Part shown: positions 26,048-35,621 of the stretch, one piece after another
How positions within the stretch are numbered: position 1 is the stretch's first letter
How the letters are laid out: the number at the start of each line of letters is the position of its first letter
NCBI GenBank assembly: GCA_963668585.1
Contig: OY764869.1
Span: forward strand, 3,658,001 to 3,722,000
Reading direction: 5' to 3'
From: Bin87 sp963668585
GTDB lineage: Bacteria; Chloroflexota; Dehalococcoidia; Lucifugimonadales; UBA3495
DNA length: 64,000 nt
Made by a program: the position numbers and the translations under genes
The notes under the pieces: generated by a model
What the model was told of the DNA's origin: nothing
What the model saw: only the letters and a program-made list of their open reading frames with translations
Database searches by the model: none

Positions 26048-26734
26048 TCAGGAAACGCGTTCTGCTATCCCGACGTATCGGAAACCCAGGCTCCGCATGT
26101 GGACGGGATCCAACGCGTTGCGGCCATCGAACACTAATCCAGACCGCGACATGCCGTTTGGAGATCTCGGCCCAGTTGGACTCTACGCACTCCTCCCGCT
26201 CGGTGGACAAGATTACAGCCTGGGCTTGCACGGTCCTTCCTACGCGGTTGGGGCGAACCGAACTCCGCGCGGGAGTACTTTCCGGGCGTTGTCAGCAGCC
26301 TGCGGACCGTAGGCAGTGACGATGGCCCCGTCGGCCACCAGCGAATTGACGAGACCCAGGGCGGGCGCCTCTCGCACGTCGTCGGTGCGGGGCTTGAAGG
26401 CTAGGCCAAGCACAGCTACGCGAACGCCGGTCAAATCGCCAAACTCCTCGCGCAACGGGCAGAGCGGGAGCAATAGTTGTGGGTTGTTGACGCTGATGAC
26501 AGTGCGCAGCAACTCCAGGTTCACTCCAATGTCCAGCCCGATGCCGTCCAACGCCAACCCATCGCTCACGTCGTGAATTGAGGCGCCGACCCGGTCGCAG
26601 AGCAAGGCGATCTCATTGATAAAAGAGATGCGCGTGGCCAGGAAGGCGTTGCTGGCGTACTTGATCATCTCGGCGCTGGTGATGTCGGTGATGATGTTAG
26701 GCGCGTCGATGCCCAGATGCACCGCCTTCACCAT
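26048..26734 (-). pseudogene. ugd: UDP-glucose 6-dehydrogenase remnant
   Basis: The minus strand carries EMIKYASNAFLATRISFINEI and GLAFKPRTDDVREAP, diagnostic of UDP-glucose/GDP-mannose dehydrogenases, then further on in other frames AQAVILSTE and LVFDGRNALDP-MRSLGFRYVGI, the usual C-terminus. The NAD-binding N-terminal domain is missing, the region that should hold the catalytic GGSCFPKD cysteine motif is deleted between DVSDG and LDIGVNLELLR, and there are at least two frame changes and a TAG at about 26240. The lost 5' end adjoins the IS1380 element. The gene would have made UDP-glucuronate for surface polysaccharides. Confidence 0.85.
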
Positions 26735-26800
26735 CGCGACCGCCCCTCATCACTGGCGTGGGCGCCAATGATGATCCTATTGGGGTGCTGTCAGTCTCAG

Positions 26801-28510
26801 CCCCAATCCACCGAAAGGATGAGTGTGGCGGCGTGCTGAAGGGATGAGAAGGTACTCCTGTGCTTCGGGGATGATGGTTTGTGAAACAGCAAACCGACCC
26901 GAAACAAGGAGCACCCAACGGGTGCTACCACGCAACGTCCCCGACCGCATCCACGTCGCCTTTGATAACCACCGCCTGGTGGCTAATGCCGGATTGCTGC
27001 TGCCGGTCACTTTGGCGCAGCGCCTGGGTCTGCGTGAACTCGTCGACAACCACGTTGATTTGGGAGATGCGCCGGGTCGGGCGAACCCGGGCGACAATAT
27101 GCTGACCCTGGTGGCATCGGCATTGGCCGGCGGCGATTGCATCGACGACACCGACGCGCTGCGTACCGGCGGGACCGCTGGTGCCATCGGCTGCGTGGTC
27201 AAGGCTCCGTCCACGCTGGGGACCTTCCTGCGGAGTTTCCGGTGGGGCCATGTCCGCCAGTTGGACCGGGTGAGCCGGGAACTGCTGGCTGGGGCCTGGG
27301 CCGTTGGGGCGGGACCGGGCGATGATCCGTTGACCATCGACCTTGATTCCACCGCCTGCGAGACCTTTGGGCTGTGCAAGGAGGGTGCGCAGCACCACAA
27401 CTACGCCGGCCCGCGGGGCCATGACCCGCTCCTCGCCGTGGTCGCCGGAACCGGCGACGTGCTGATGGCCCGTCTGCGCAAGGGCAGAGCCAACACGGCT
27501 CAGGGCGCCGCTCATTTCCTGCGCGAGACGGTGGGACGGGTGCGCCACGCCGGCGCCACCGGACCACTCACCCTGCGTGCCGACAGCGGCTTCTACAACC
27601 ACGCCATCGTCGCCGTCTGCCGCAAGCTGGGTGTCCGCTGCTCCACCACCGTCCGCCAGCGCCTGCGCCTGCGCAACACCAACGAGGCCATACCCAAGGC
27701 AGAGTGGACGGCCATTCCCTACTGGATGGAGGGCGCCGCCGATGTGGCCGAGACGGAATACACGCCCTTCCAGCATGAGCCCGACGCCACCGCCGTGCGG
27801 CTCATCGTCCGGCGGGTCAAGCCCACGCCCGGCTCCCAACTGGCGCTGTTTACCAGCTACAGCTATCACGCTTTCATCACCGACCGCGAGGGCGACACTC
27901 TGGATCTCGAGGCCGACCATCGCCGCCACGCCGAGACCGAGAACGCCATCCGCGACCTCAAGTACGGGGTGGGTCTCAACCATCTCCCAGCGGGCCGCTT
28001 CCCCGCCGACGCCGCCTGGTTGGCCGTCCAAGTGATGGCCAACAATCTGGCACGCTGGACAACGCGCATCGGCCCGGACGAGCAACTGGCAACCACCAAG
28101 ACCCTTCGGCGGCGCTTCTTCTCCCTGGCCGGACGCCTCACCCGCAAGGCTCGCCGCATCACCTTACATCTTCCCCAAGTCTGGCCCTGGCAAAACCAGT
28201 TCGGCAGAGCCCTTTGCAGACTGCTCGCCCTGCCGCTCACTTCCTGACCGCGCCCTCGGCGTTTGACCTGTCCATGATGACGCCCCAGGGCTGGCCGATC
28301 AGCCCCCAAGCTGGACCCTTGACGCCTCCGCCTTCGGTCGGTACTGAAAATCGCTCCCAGCGTCGCTGCCACAGGCCGTCAAAATCCCCCTGGCGTGGCA
28401 GCCGCACTCCGCATCGTCCATTTCGGCGGCATCAGGTCCTCGCCAGCCTGTTTCCTGACACCTCATCCCTCGTCTGACCGCCGCCACCGCAACCCTTCGG
28501 TGGATTCAGG
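26801..28510 (+). mobile_element. IS1380-family element
   Basis: The transposase gene is enclosed by an imperfect inverted repeat: AATCCACCGAAAGG near 26805 and, reversed, AATCCACCGAAGGG near 28506, with similarity continuing inward through TGGCGGCG. Spacing gives about 1.7 kb, as usual for IS1380. No clear target duplication was found, so the outer limits are approximate. Confidence 0.7.
26823..28247 (+). CDS. IS1380-family transposase
   Basis: A DDE transposase of up to 474 residues, intact. Likely catalytic residues are Asp in TIDLDSTACETFG, Asp in TLRADSGFYNHA and Glu in ETENAIRDLKYGVGLNHLP, all in typical IS1380 contexts. The frame starts at GTG 26823 inside the terminal repeat; a start at ATG 26871 or 26874 is equally possible because the first 17 residues show no conservation pattern. 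Confidence 0.88.
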   Translation: MWRRAEGMRRYSCASGMMVCETANRPETRSTQRVLPRNVPDRIHVAFDNHRLVANAGLLLPVTLAQRLGLRELVDNHVDLGDAPGRANPGDNMLTLVASALAGGDCIDDTDALRTGGTAGAIGCVVKAPSTLGTFLRSFRWGHVRQLDRVSRELLAGAWAVGAGPGDDPLTIDLDSTACETFGLCKEGAQHHNYAGPRGHDPLLAVVAGTGDVLMARLRKGRANTAQGAAHFLRETVGRVRHAGATGPLTLRADSGFYNHAIVAVCRKLGVRCSTTVRQRLRLRNTNEAIPKAEWTAIPYWMEGAADVAETEYTPFQHEPDATAVRLIVRRVKPTPGSQLALFTSYSYHAFITDREGDTLDLEADHRRHAETENAIRDLKYGVGLNHLPAGRFPADAAWLAVQVMANNLARWTTRIGPDEQLATTKTLRRRFFSLAGRLTRKARRITLHLPQVWPWQNQFGRALCRLLALPLTS

Positions 28511-28680
28511 CTTGGGCGCCGGTGTTTTTCAGCGGGACCGTGGACCCGGCAGATTCGCCTCATCAACTCCGAACAGTTACCTGTTACGGCTTTTTGTTGA
28601 CATTCGACTTGGCCAATCCTAATATGATGCGAACCGGCGGCTGGCTCAGTGTTCTGGGCTCGATAAACGGAGAGGCGGCA
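28250..28680. other. IS1380 right end and leader of the DUF1800 gene
   Basis: The first 260 bases are the right end of the IS1380 element. The rest (28511-28680) precedes the DUF1800 gene. A frame open from 28522 joins that gene, but the ribosome binding site places the start at 28681. No clear promoter was found. Confidence 0.4.
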
Positions 28681-30096
28681 ATGCCCCACCAAGAAGACAT
28701 TCGATTGATGGCCCATTTAATGAGGCGGGCAGGCTTCGGTGATACCCGTGAGGAACTGGAGGAGCACGTCTCCAAAGGCTACGAAGCCGTGGTCGAGGAG
28801 CTTCTGCATCCGGAGCGGCAGCCGGCCATAGACGACGAACTGCTGTACCGGTTCTTCCCGGGTTATGAGGGGGCAGGGTCGCCGGCAATAAATCAGGCCA
28901 ATTGGGTGTTCCGGATGGTCAACACCAAACGGCCTCTGGAAGAGAAGATGGCCCTCTTCTGGCATCAGTTGTTCGCCACCGGCAACTCCAAGGTGGACAA
29001 TCCACTGGAGCTGACTCGCCAGATTGCCATCTTCCGTGAACACGGATTGGGTACTTACCGCGATCTGCTGGTAGAGGTTGCAAAGTCGCCGGCCATGATC
29101 TTCTGGTTGGACAACCAGGGAAATCGTGACGGCGCCATCAATGAAAACTGGGGGCGGGAGCTGTTGGAGCTTTTCTCCCTCGGAGTCGGAAACTACTCAG
29201 AGGATGATATCAGGGAAGCAGCCAGGGCCTTTACCGGATGGACGATTGCCCCAAAGATTCCCCGTAATCCTTACGGACGTTTCCACTGGCTATTCGACTA
29301 CAAACCTGAGGACCACGATGATCGTGAGAAGACCTTCCTGGGGCATACCGGGAATTTCAATGGCGAAGACATCGTGGACATTATTGCGGATCAACCGGCT
29401 ACGGCCCGGTTCCTGGCCCGTCACCTCTACAGGTTCTTCGTCGCCGACGAGCCCCATGTCTCCAGTTGGAACATTACGCCACCAGTTGACCCTGAAGCCA
29501 TCGAGTTGTTGGCGGATGCCTACAATGAATCCGGTGGCGACATCCGGTCTATCTTACGAGCGTTGTTCAACTCAGAGTTCTTCAAGAATGCCCGCTTCGC
29601 CCGGGTGAAAAGCCCGGCTGAATTGATCGTTGGCACTGTGCGTATGGCGGGCAACTATGAAGGCTTCAAGCCAGGATTCAACAATCTGGCGTTGGAGTGC
29701 GGTTGGCAGGGACAGGAGCTGCTCAATCCTCCCAGTGTGGAGGGTTGGCACACAGGCTCAGAATGGATCGACCCCGGCGTTCTGATGCGCCGGGTGAACT
29801 TTGCCGCGAGGATATTTGGAGACGTCTCACTACCCGGCGTGCAGACTATCGTCAAACGGGTGTTGGTGAATGTGCATGTGCATGGGGATTCTTCCCCCCA
29901 GGCGATAGTGGAAGCCTGTCTCGACGCGATGGGACCGTTGGAAGTGAACAGGGAGACCCACTCTGAATTGATTGCCCATGCCGAAAAATGCGGCGATCTA
30001 GCCTGGGGCACCCACGAAGAATTCAGGGCTACAATGCACAATGTGAGCAAGATCTTGACCTTGATTGCCGCCTCGCGAGAATATCAGTTTGCCTAG
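28681..30096 (+). CDS. DUF1800 family protein
   Basis: A 471-residue DUF1800 protein of unknown function. Family features include LMRRAGFGDTREELE at the N-terminus, MALFWHQLFATGNSKV, the conserved NENWGRELLELFSLGVGNYSE, AARAFTGW and the C-terminal NPPSVEGWHTGSEW. ATG 28681 has GGAGAGG 5 bases upstream. It is the first gene of an operon with a DUF1501 protein 29 bases later and an NHL-repeat protein. DUF1800 and DUF1501 genes are paired in many bacteria. Unlike many homologues it has no signal peptide. Confidence 0.92.
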   Translation: MPHQEDIRLMAHLMRRAGFGDTREELEEHVSKGYEAVVEELLHPERQPAIDDELLYRFFPGYEGAGSPAINQANWVFRMVNTKRPLEEKMALFWHQLFATGNSKVDNPLELTRQIAIFREHGLGTYRDLLVEVAKSPAMIFWLDNQGNRDGAINENWGRELLELFSLGVGNYSEDDIREAARAFTGWTIAPKIPRNPYGRFHWLFDYKPEDHDDREKTFLGHTGNFNGEDIVDIIADQPATARFLARHLYRFFVADEPHVSSWNITPPVDPEAIELLADAYNESGGDIRSILRALFNSEFFKNARFARVKSPAELIVGTVRMAGNYEGFKPGFNNLALECGWQGQELLNPPSVEGWHTGSEWIDPGVLMRRVNFAARIFGDVSLPGVQTIVKRVLVNVHVHGDSSPQAIVEACLDAMGPLEVNRETHSELIAHAEKCGDLAWGTHEEFRATMHNVSKILTLIAASREYQFA

Positions 30097-30125
30097 GCAA
30101 GCGCATACAACTGATGTAGAAGGAT

Positions 30126-31268
30126 ATGGACATGGCATCAACCCATAAAGACCCCGTGCTGGTCGTGCTGGAGCTAACTGGGGCCAACGACTATCTCAAT
30201 ACGATTGTTCCTTATAGCAATCCCCTGTATTGGGATAACCGGCCCAAGGTCCATATTTCTGAAGACCAATTGCTGCCCATAAATGACCAACTGGCATTCC
30301 GGGCCGATTCGGAGCCGTTGAAAGAAATCTACGACCAGGGCAACATGGCAATCATTCACGGAATCGGGTTTGAAAATTCACCCCGATCGCACTTTCGTGC
30401 CATGGACATCTGGCATACCTGCGAGCCGGATTCCATCGGTGTTAACGGCTGGCTCGCCAAGGTCGTCCGGGACCTGGATCCTGGCGGCGAGAACGTGCTG
30501 AAGGGAGTTAACCTGGGCCAGGGCTTGCCTCGGGCACTGGCCATGAAGGGCGTTCCTGTTACTTCTGTCAACCACCTTCCTTCATACGGTGTACTCTCAT
30601 CAAATCCGGGAATCGCCTCCGAGCAAGATCGGGTCCAGTTGTTGGAGACCTTTGCCCGCATGTACTCTCCCCTCATCGGCGCCGGACCGACCATGGAATA
30701 TCTGGGACAGGCAGGACGGGATGCGCTGCGAGGAGCCGACATCATCCGGGTTGCTCCCGAAACCTATTCTTCAAACGTAGAGTACGCCAATAATCCCATC
30801 GCGAGGCGCCTCAGAGACGTGGCCCAGGTGCATCTGGCCGGCCTGGGCACCCAGGTCTTTTACACCTCCCACGGGCCCTTCGACACCCACTATGATCAGC
30901 TGGGACCACATGAAAAACTTTGGACGGAAATTTCCGTTGCCATACGCGACTTCTTCTCCGACCTGCGTGAGCACGACGCCTCAGACGAGGTGGTTATCAT
31001 GTTGTTCAGCGAGTTTGGGCGCCGAGTCCGCGATAATGGCACTGGTACCGACCACGGAGCGGCCGGGGTAGCGTTCGCCATTGGCGACCGGGTGAATGGT
31101 GGAATGTACGGGACCTATCCGTCGCTGAAACCGGGGGATCTCACTCAGGGAGACCTGGAACCCAACTATGATTTCCGTGGCTTCTACTCCACTTTGGCGG
31201 AAAAGTGGCTGGGACTCGACCCTGTACCCATCGTCGGTGGGCACTTCGAGCAAATGTCCTTCGTGTAG
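30126..31268 (+). CDS. DUF1501 family protein
   Basis: A 380-residue DUF1501 protein, related to the alkaline-phosphatase/sulfatase fold. It begins with PVLVVLELTGANDYLNTIVPY, has ENSPRSHFRAMDIWHT, GPFDTHYDQ and the hallmark LFSEFGRRVRDNGTGTDHGAAG, which holds likely metal-binding residues. The N-terminal twin-arginine signal of many homologues is absent. It follows the DUF1800 gene by 29 bases and precedes the NHL gene by 36. Hydrolytic activity on sulfate or phosphate esters is a possibility from fold only. Confidence 0.92.
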   Translation: MDMASTHKDPVLVVLELTGANDYLNTIVPYSNPLYWDNRPKVHISEDQLLPINDQLAFRADSEPLKEIYDQGNMAIIHGIGFENSPRSHFRAMDIWHTCEPDSIGVNGWLAKVVRDLDPGGENVLKGVNLGQGLPRALAMKGVPVTSVNHLPSYGVLSSNPGIASEQDRVQLLETFARMYSPLIGAGPTMEYLGQAGRDALRGADIIRVAPETYSSNVEYANNPIARRLRDVAQVHLAGLGTQVFYTSHGPFDTHYDQLGPHEKLWTEISVAIRDFFSDLREHDASDEVVIMLFSEFGRRVRDNGTGTDHGAAGVAFAIGDRVNGGMYGTYPSLKPGDLTQGDLEPNYDFRGFYSTLAEKWLGLDPVPIVGGHFEQMSFV

Positions 31269-31304
31269 CTTTAGGATCCCAAAACAGTTCGCGGGAGAGG
31301 AGAT

Positions 31305-32303
31305 ATGCTGACCACCGTCGCCGCCGGCCGGGTGTATGACTACAGCTACTGCATAGGCATGTACAGTCAGGCCGGCTGGGGATTTTGGGCTCCCCAAGAT
31401 TTCGTCCTGGGACCGAACGGTCGCATTTATGTGTTGAGCCGTGGTGTGGAACAATTGGGGCAGCGTGTCACCAAGATCAACTTTGACCACGAGTTTCAAG
31501 GACAGTTCGGCTCCGGCGGCGAGGAAGACGGGCGCTTCGTTTGGCCCCGTTCAATTGATTTGGACCGTACCGGCCGAGTGTTCCTTTCGGACGAGTATCT
31601 CAACCGGGTGACCATTTACGGTGAAGAGGGTAGTTATCGATATCACTGGGGCAGGTCCGGCAGCGGAGACGGGGAGCTAAACGGACCGTCAGGAATTGCT
31701 TTCGACTCCCAGGGGACCGTTTGGGTGGTGGACAGCTTGAATCACCGGGTGCAGAGTTTCAGCCAGATCGGTGAGTTTCAGTCCAAATTCGGGAAGCGAG
31801 GTGGCGGTGACGGAGATCTGGAGATGCCATGGGGCATCTGCATCGACCGTCAGGACAACATCTACGTCGCGGATTGGGGAAATAACCGGGTGCAAAAATT
31901 CGCCCCTACTGGAGAGTTGCTCGTTAAGTTCGAAGGCTCCAGCACCGGGGTGGGTTCGCTCAAAGGGCCATCCGGTGTGGCTGTGGACTCAGACGGAGAT
32001 GTGTACGTAACTGACTGGGGGAACCACCGAGTCCAGATCTACGCCGCCGACGGCCAATATATTACGGCGCTGGTCGGTGACGCCCAGGAGCCTTCGCCAT
32101 GGGCCCAGACCTACATCGACGCCAATCCGGATATCATCAAAGCCAGGCGGCGGACAGATCTGGAGCCTGAATGGCGGTTCCGGCGGCCAGTGGCTGTCAA
32201 CGTTGACGCAGACAACCGGATCATAGTTTTGGAGTCCTACCATCACCGGCTTCAAATCTACAACAAGCTGAAGGATTACGAGGAACACCCAATAAACTTG
32301 TAG
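31305..32303 (+). CDS. NHL-repeat beta-propeller protein
   Basis: A 332-residue protein made of five to six NHL repeats, each about 45 residues, such as PSGIAFDSQGTVWVVDSLNHRVQSF, here split as GPSGIAFDSQGTVWVVD and NHRVQSF, then WGICIDRQDNIYVADWGNNR and GVAVDSDGDVYVTDWGNHR. These fold as a propeller used for protein or ligand binding. No signal peptide. GGGAGAGGAG lies just before the ATG. It closes the DUF1800-DUF1501 operon, suggesting the three products act together. Confidence 0.88.
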   Translation: MLTTVAAGRVYDYSYCIGMYSQAGWGFWAPQDFVLGPNGRIYVLSRGVEQLGQRVTKINFDHEFQGQFGSGGEEDGRFVWPRSIDLDRTGRVFLSDEYLNRVTIYGEEGSYRYHWGRSGSGDGELNGPSGIAFDSQGTVWVVDSLNHRVQSFSQIGEFQSKFGKRGGGDGDLEMPWGICIDRQDNIYVADWGNNRVQKFAPTGELLVKFEGSSTGVGSLKGPSGVAVDSDGDVYVTDWGNHRVQIYAADGQYITALVGDAQEPSPWAQTYIDANPDIIKARRRTDLEPEWRFRRPVAVNVDADNRIIVLESYHHRLQIYNKLKDYEEHPINL

Positions 32304-32772
32304 GCGCGTGGCCGTCTCCACATATTTGCCCGTTGCCGGTCACTTTGCCATTTCAGCCCACCTAACTGGACAAAATCAAGCACTTTAGTGTAACCGGACA
32401 GAGTTGAGGGGCAATGGGCAACCGGCGGGTTTCCAGGAAGGGGTTGAGGCCCCCCTGGCCCGCCAGGTGCCGAAGAGGGACGCCAGGGTTATTTTGCTGC
32501 CGCTGCCGCCAGGGGAGCCGTCGACGCCGCCTACGATGTCAGCGATGCCGCCGGCGACGCAGTGCGAAACGCCGTTACCGGAACCATCGACGGCGTGCGC
32601 GTCACGGTCGACTCCGCTTACGGGCAAACCAACAACGAGAGCGACTGCCCGTAGTCTCAGAGTCCACCCTTCGATCGCAGGACGCCGGCTCTGGGCCGGC
32701 GTTTCGTTTGATTAAGGAGTAAGATCACGCGCTGATTCGATTGAGTGCCGGTGCCCATCGAGTGGCTGTACC
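32304..32772. other. Gap with a decayed coding tail
   Basis: The plus frame from about 32450 to the TAG at 32651-32653 reads as plausible coding (AVDAAYDVSDAAGDAV, TGTIDGVRVTVDSAYG) but has no start codon and is preceded by a stop, so it looks like the 3' end of a lost gene. It is followed by a good hairpin. Bases 32368-32400 resemble an insertion-sequence end but no partner was found. Confidence 0.35.
32682..32702 (+). terminator. Hairpin terminator
   Basis: ACGCCGGC (32682-32689) pairs with GCCGGCGT (32695-32702), loop TCTGG, followed by TTCGTTTG. It lies 29 bases past the TAG of the decayed coding tail. Confidence 0.65.
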
Positions 32773-33223
32773 TTAAGAATCTGCCCTCCAACGCAGCCTT
32801 GCTCCAACCTCTGCAAATCCCACGCGTCGGTAGGACTGGATCTGCCGCTCACCTTGATACGGCTCGCCCAACTCCACCGTATGGCATCCATTTGCCACCG
32901 CGTGACGAAGCGCGAATCTCAAGACGTCCACGCCGGTTCCCGTGCTGCGCCAATCGGGCTCCACGAACATCTCTTGAGTAATCGCGTACCGGCCCCGCGT
33001 GCGCATCGCCTGTAGAAATGAAACCGCGCACACCGCGATGGCCCGTCCCTCCGATTCGCCCAACGCCACAAAGCCGGCCTCCGTGCCGACTGCGAGTCTC
33101 CCAAACACCAGGGAACATCACGTCGGCAGGTGGCGGCGTCCCTCCCAGCTCGGTGAGTAACCTGCCCGCCAGTTCCACCACAACATCCCGGTCTGCCTCT
33201 GCCGCGATCTTGATGTTCGTCAA
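32773..33223 (-). pseudogene. GNAT acetyltransferase, frameshifted
   Basis: Two minus frames form one GNAT protein. The first begins MTNIKIAAEADRDVVVELAG and runs to about PADVMFPGVW; the second continues FGRLAVGTEAGFVALGESEG, then AITQEMFVEPDWRSTGTGVD (the acetyl-CoA binding motif, normally R/Q-x-x-G-x-G/A) and ends YRRVGFAEVGARLRW. One indel near 33105 separates them. The intact gene would have been about 150 residues. Confidence 0.78.
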
Positions 33224-33288
33224 TGTGTCGTCATCCTTGGCGATGCGACGCAGTATCAGCCTGAGCCGTCCTACGGAACTCTGGTTCG

Positions 33289-33714
33289 TTATCGCCTGTC
33301 CGTCAGATTGTCACGGATCCGTTCTTCCTGTGCCTCAATCTCAGGAGTCATCACGTCGCCGAAATCTTCCATCACGTACAACGGACGAATCTCGATCTCA
33401 CTCGGCCCCGGCATCGGGTTCGGACAGAGTCTCACCCACTCCAGAGCCTCCTCCATGTCCTTCACTTCCCACAGCCAGTAACCGGCAACCAGCTCGCCCA
33501 CCGCCGGGAACGGCCCGTCCACTACCGTTCGGTCAGCTCCATCGAATCTGACGCGGTGGCCTTCCGATGACGGCTTGAGTCCTTCCCCGGCTAGCATGAT
33601 GCCAGCTTCCGCCAACGCCTCGTTGAACTCCATCATCGCCTCCAGGAGTTCCGTCGAGGGCATGAGACCGGCCTCGCTGTCATCCGTCGCTTTCACCAAC
33701 ACCATTACGCGCAT
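33289..33714 (-). CDS. YCII-domain (DGPF) protein
   Basis: A 141-residue member of the YCII/DGPF family: MRVMVLVKATDDSEAG at the start, VDGPFPAVGELVAGYWLWEV in the middle and EIEIRPLYVMEDF near the end. Members have a ferredoxin-like dimer fold; some are near sigma factors of the ECF class, but none is present here. The start at 33714 is set by GGAG 8 bases upstream; a start 7 codons earlier lacks this. Function unknown. Confidence 0.85.
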   Translation of the reverse strand: MRVMVLVKATDDSEAGLMPSTELLEAMMEFNEALAEAGIMLAGEGLKPSSEGHRVRFDGADRTVVDGPFPAVGELVAGYWLWEVKDMEEALEWVRLCPNPMPGPSEIEIRPLYVMEDFGDVMTPEIEAQEERIRDNLTDRR

Positions 33715-34058
33715 CGCATTTTCTCCTGATTCCATCAGGCGCAGCCCAAGTGCCTATCCTTTCGGTAACGATATCCGAGCCTGCGATCCGGCGCCGGGCC
33801 GCATAGCAGGGCATTGTATTCAGGGACCGATTAATGCGGTCCATCCGCCCGAATCCATGAAGCGCATTATTGCCATCATCCGCACCCACTTGTATCGGAT
33901 AAGCTCTTGACGTTGCTCAAAGTTCGTTGCCACGCCTCGTCAAAATTGGCCTTGTATTCCTCGCGGGTGTCCACTCGTACCGTCGCCTCGGTCCATCGTC
34001 AGCCTCTCTGAGTTTGTACGCCTCACGGCTGCCTACCCACAGACGGGGGCTAAGTAGA
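33715..34058. other. Gap before the IS256 element
   Basis: A minus frame from about 33985 to the TGA at 33876-33878 reads ATVRVDTREEYKANFDEAW then QRTLSNVKS, which looks coding but lacks an ATG; it may be a small gene or a remnant. Nothing else is recognised. Confidence 0.35.
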
Positions 34059-35411
34059 GTCCCAGGCAGTGGTGTAACAGGAACTGGGTAGCAAGAAGAG
34101 AGCCACCGCGTCATCCTTATCGGAACAACAACAAACCCGATGCGGGAGGAACGCGATGGCCAAGAACAGCATGGACCTTTTGGAACTGTTGCGCAAACGC
34201 GGCATGGACGGCGACGTGGACTTTCTGCGGGAAGCCCTGCAGGTGCTGGTGGAGGGCATCATGGAAGCTGAGGTGTCGGCGCAGATTGGCGCCCAGCTTG
34301 GGGAACGCAACCCGGAGCGCGTTACTCACCGGAACGGCTATCGCAGCCGAGATTGGGACACCCGGGTGGGGACGATGGAATTGCGCATCCCCAAGATCCG
34401 GGAGGGCAGTTATATTCCCAGCCTGCTGGAACCCAGGCGACGCAGCGAGAAGGCGCTGTTGAGCGTTGTTCAGCAGGCCTACGTGGAGGGTGTTTCCACC
34501 AGGAGGGTGGACGATCTGGTCAAGTCCCTGGGCTGTGATGGCATCTCCAAGAGTCCGGTGTCGCGCATCGGCCGGGACCTGGACCAGGTGGTGGAGACTT
34601 TCCTGGGACGGCCCCTGGACAGCGGCGCCTACCCCTACGTGTGTCTGGACGCTTTGACCCAGAGGGTCAGAGAGGGTGGTCGAATCGTGAACGTCAGCGT
34701 GGTGGTGGCCACCGGCGTGAATGCCCAGGGCCAGCGGGAGAATTTGGGCATAGATGTGGGCGCCGGCGAGGACGGCGCCTTCTGGCTGGCGTTCCTGCGC
34801 TCCCTGAACGCCCGGGGCCTCAGTGGGGTGGAGTTGGTCATCTCAGATGCTCACCAGGGCCTGAAGCAGGCCATCGCCACCGTGTTTGCCGGAGCCGGTT
34901 GGCAACGATGTCGCACCCACTTCATGGCCAACCTGCTGACCCGGGTGCCCAAACGGTCCCAACCCGGCGTGGCCGCCATGGTGAGCACCATCTACAAGCA
35001 ACTCTCACCGGAGGATGTCCACGCCCAAGCCAACCGGGTGGTCGCCCAGCTCAGAGAACACTTCCCCCAGGCGGCCCAGTTGCTGGCAGATGCCTTGACC
35101 GACATCCTGGCCTTCACCGCCTTCCCGGTGTCTCACTGGCAGAAACTCTGGTCCAATAACCCACTGGAGCGTCTGAACAGGGAGATCCGCCGCCGCACCG
35201 ATGTGGTGGGCATCTTCCCCAACCGAGCGGCGACCCGCCGTCTGGTGGGCGCGGTGCTGGCCGAGCAGCATGACGAGTGGGCTGAGGCCCGACGCTACCT
35301 CACCTTCATCGAGGGTCTCCACACCGAGACCTTACCGGCCAACAACGTCCTGGAGGCCGCAGCCTGAACCACATCACCAAGGATGACGCTTATCCCACCA
35401 CATGACGGGAC
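34059..35411 (+). mobile_element. IS256-family element, complete
   Basis: The left end begins GTCCC...GTGGTG near 34059 and the right end, reversed, GTCCC...GTGGTG from 35411. They enclose a full transposase. Target duplication was not obvious. Its 3' part matches the remnant at 720-930, so at least two copies existed in this region. Confidence 0.75.
34156..35367 (+). CDS. IS256-family transposase
   Basis: A 403-residue intact mutator-type transposase. It has the N-terminal LLRKRGMDGDVDFLREALQ region, VGTMELRIPKIREGSYIPS, and catalytic residues Asp in LGIDVGAGEDGAFW, Asp in LVISDAHQGLKQAI and Glu in NPLERLNREIRRRT, all in the usual family contexts, plus the CRTHFMAN motif. The ATG is preceded by CGGGAGGAACGCG. 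No lesion is visible. Confidence 0.93.
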   Translation: MAKNSMDLLELLRKRGMDGDVDFLREALQVLVEGIMEAEVSAQIGAQLGERNPERVTHRNGYRSRDWDTRVGTMELRIPKIREGSYIPSLLEPRRRSEKALLSVVQQAYVEGVSTRRVDDLVKSLGCDGISKSPVSRIGRDLDQVVETFLGRPLDSGAYPYVCLDALTQRVREGGRIVNVSVVVATGVNAQGQRENLGIDVGAGEDGAFWLAFLRSLNARGLSGVELVISDAHQGLKQAIATVFAGAGWQRCRTHFMANLLTRVPKRSQPGVAAMVSTIYKQLSPEDVHAQANRVVAQLREHFPQAAQLLADALTDILAFTAFPVSHWQKLWSNNPLERLNREIRRRTDVVGIFPNRAATRRLVGAVLAEQHDEWAEARRYLTFIEGLHTETLPANNVLEAAA

Positions 35412-35531
35412 GTAACCCAGAGAAACCGATTTGCTCTGGTGGCCAACGGGATCAACGGAAGGAAGGTACGTGACCAAAAGTGATAAATGGTACGTCGCAT
35501 ACGGGTTCAACTACTTATCATACACAGGTTT

Positions 35532-35608
35532 TGGTACCCCTGGAGGGACTCGAACCCCCGACGCGCGACTTAGGACGCCGCCGCTCTGTCCAACTGAGCT
35601 ACAGGGGC
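35532..35608 (-). tRNA. tRNA-Arg(CCU)
   Basis: A 77-base tRNA with encoded CCA on the minus strand. Acceptor GCCCCTG pairs with CAGGGGT (G-U at the first pair). The anticodon loop GTCCTAA gives anticodon CCU. The T loop is GTTCGAGT. It lies 13 bases downstream of tRNA-Ala. Confidence 0.9.
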
Positions 35609-35621
35609 AGGCCAATGAAAT

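Noticed and set aside
26797..26834. Exact target duplication of the IS1380 element
   Set aside because: Flanks TCAG and CTTG do not match; the ends were left approximate.
32385..32627. 80-codon minus-strand gene
   Set aside because: It is the shadow of a coding-like plus-strand tail ending at 32653.
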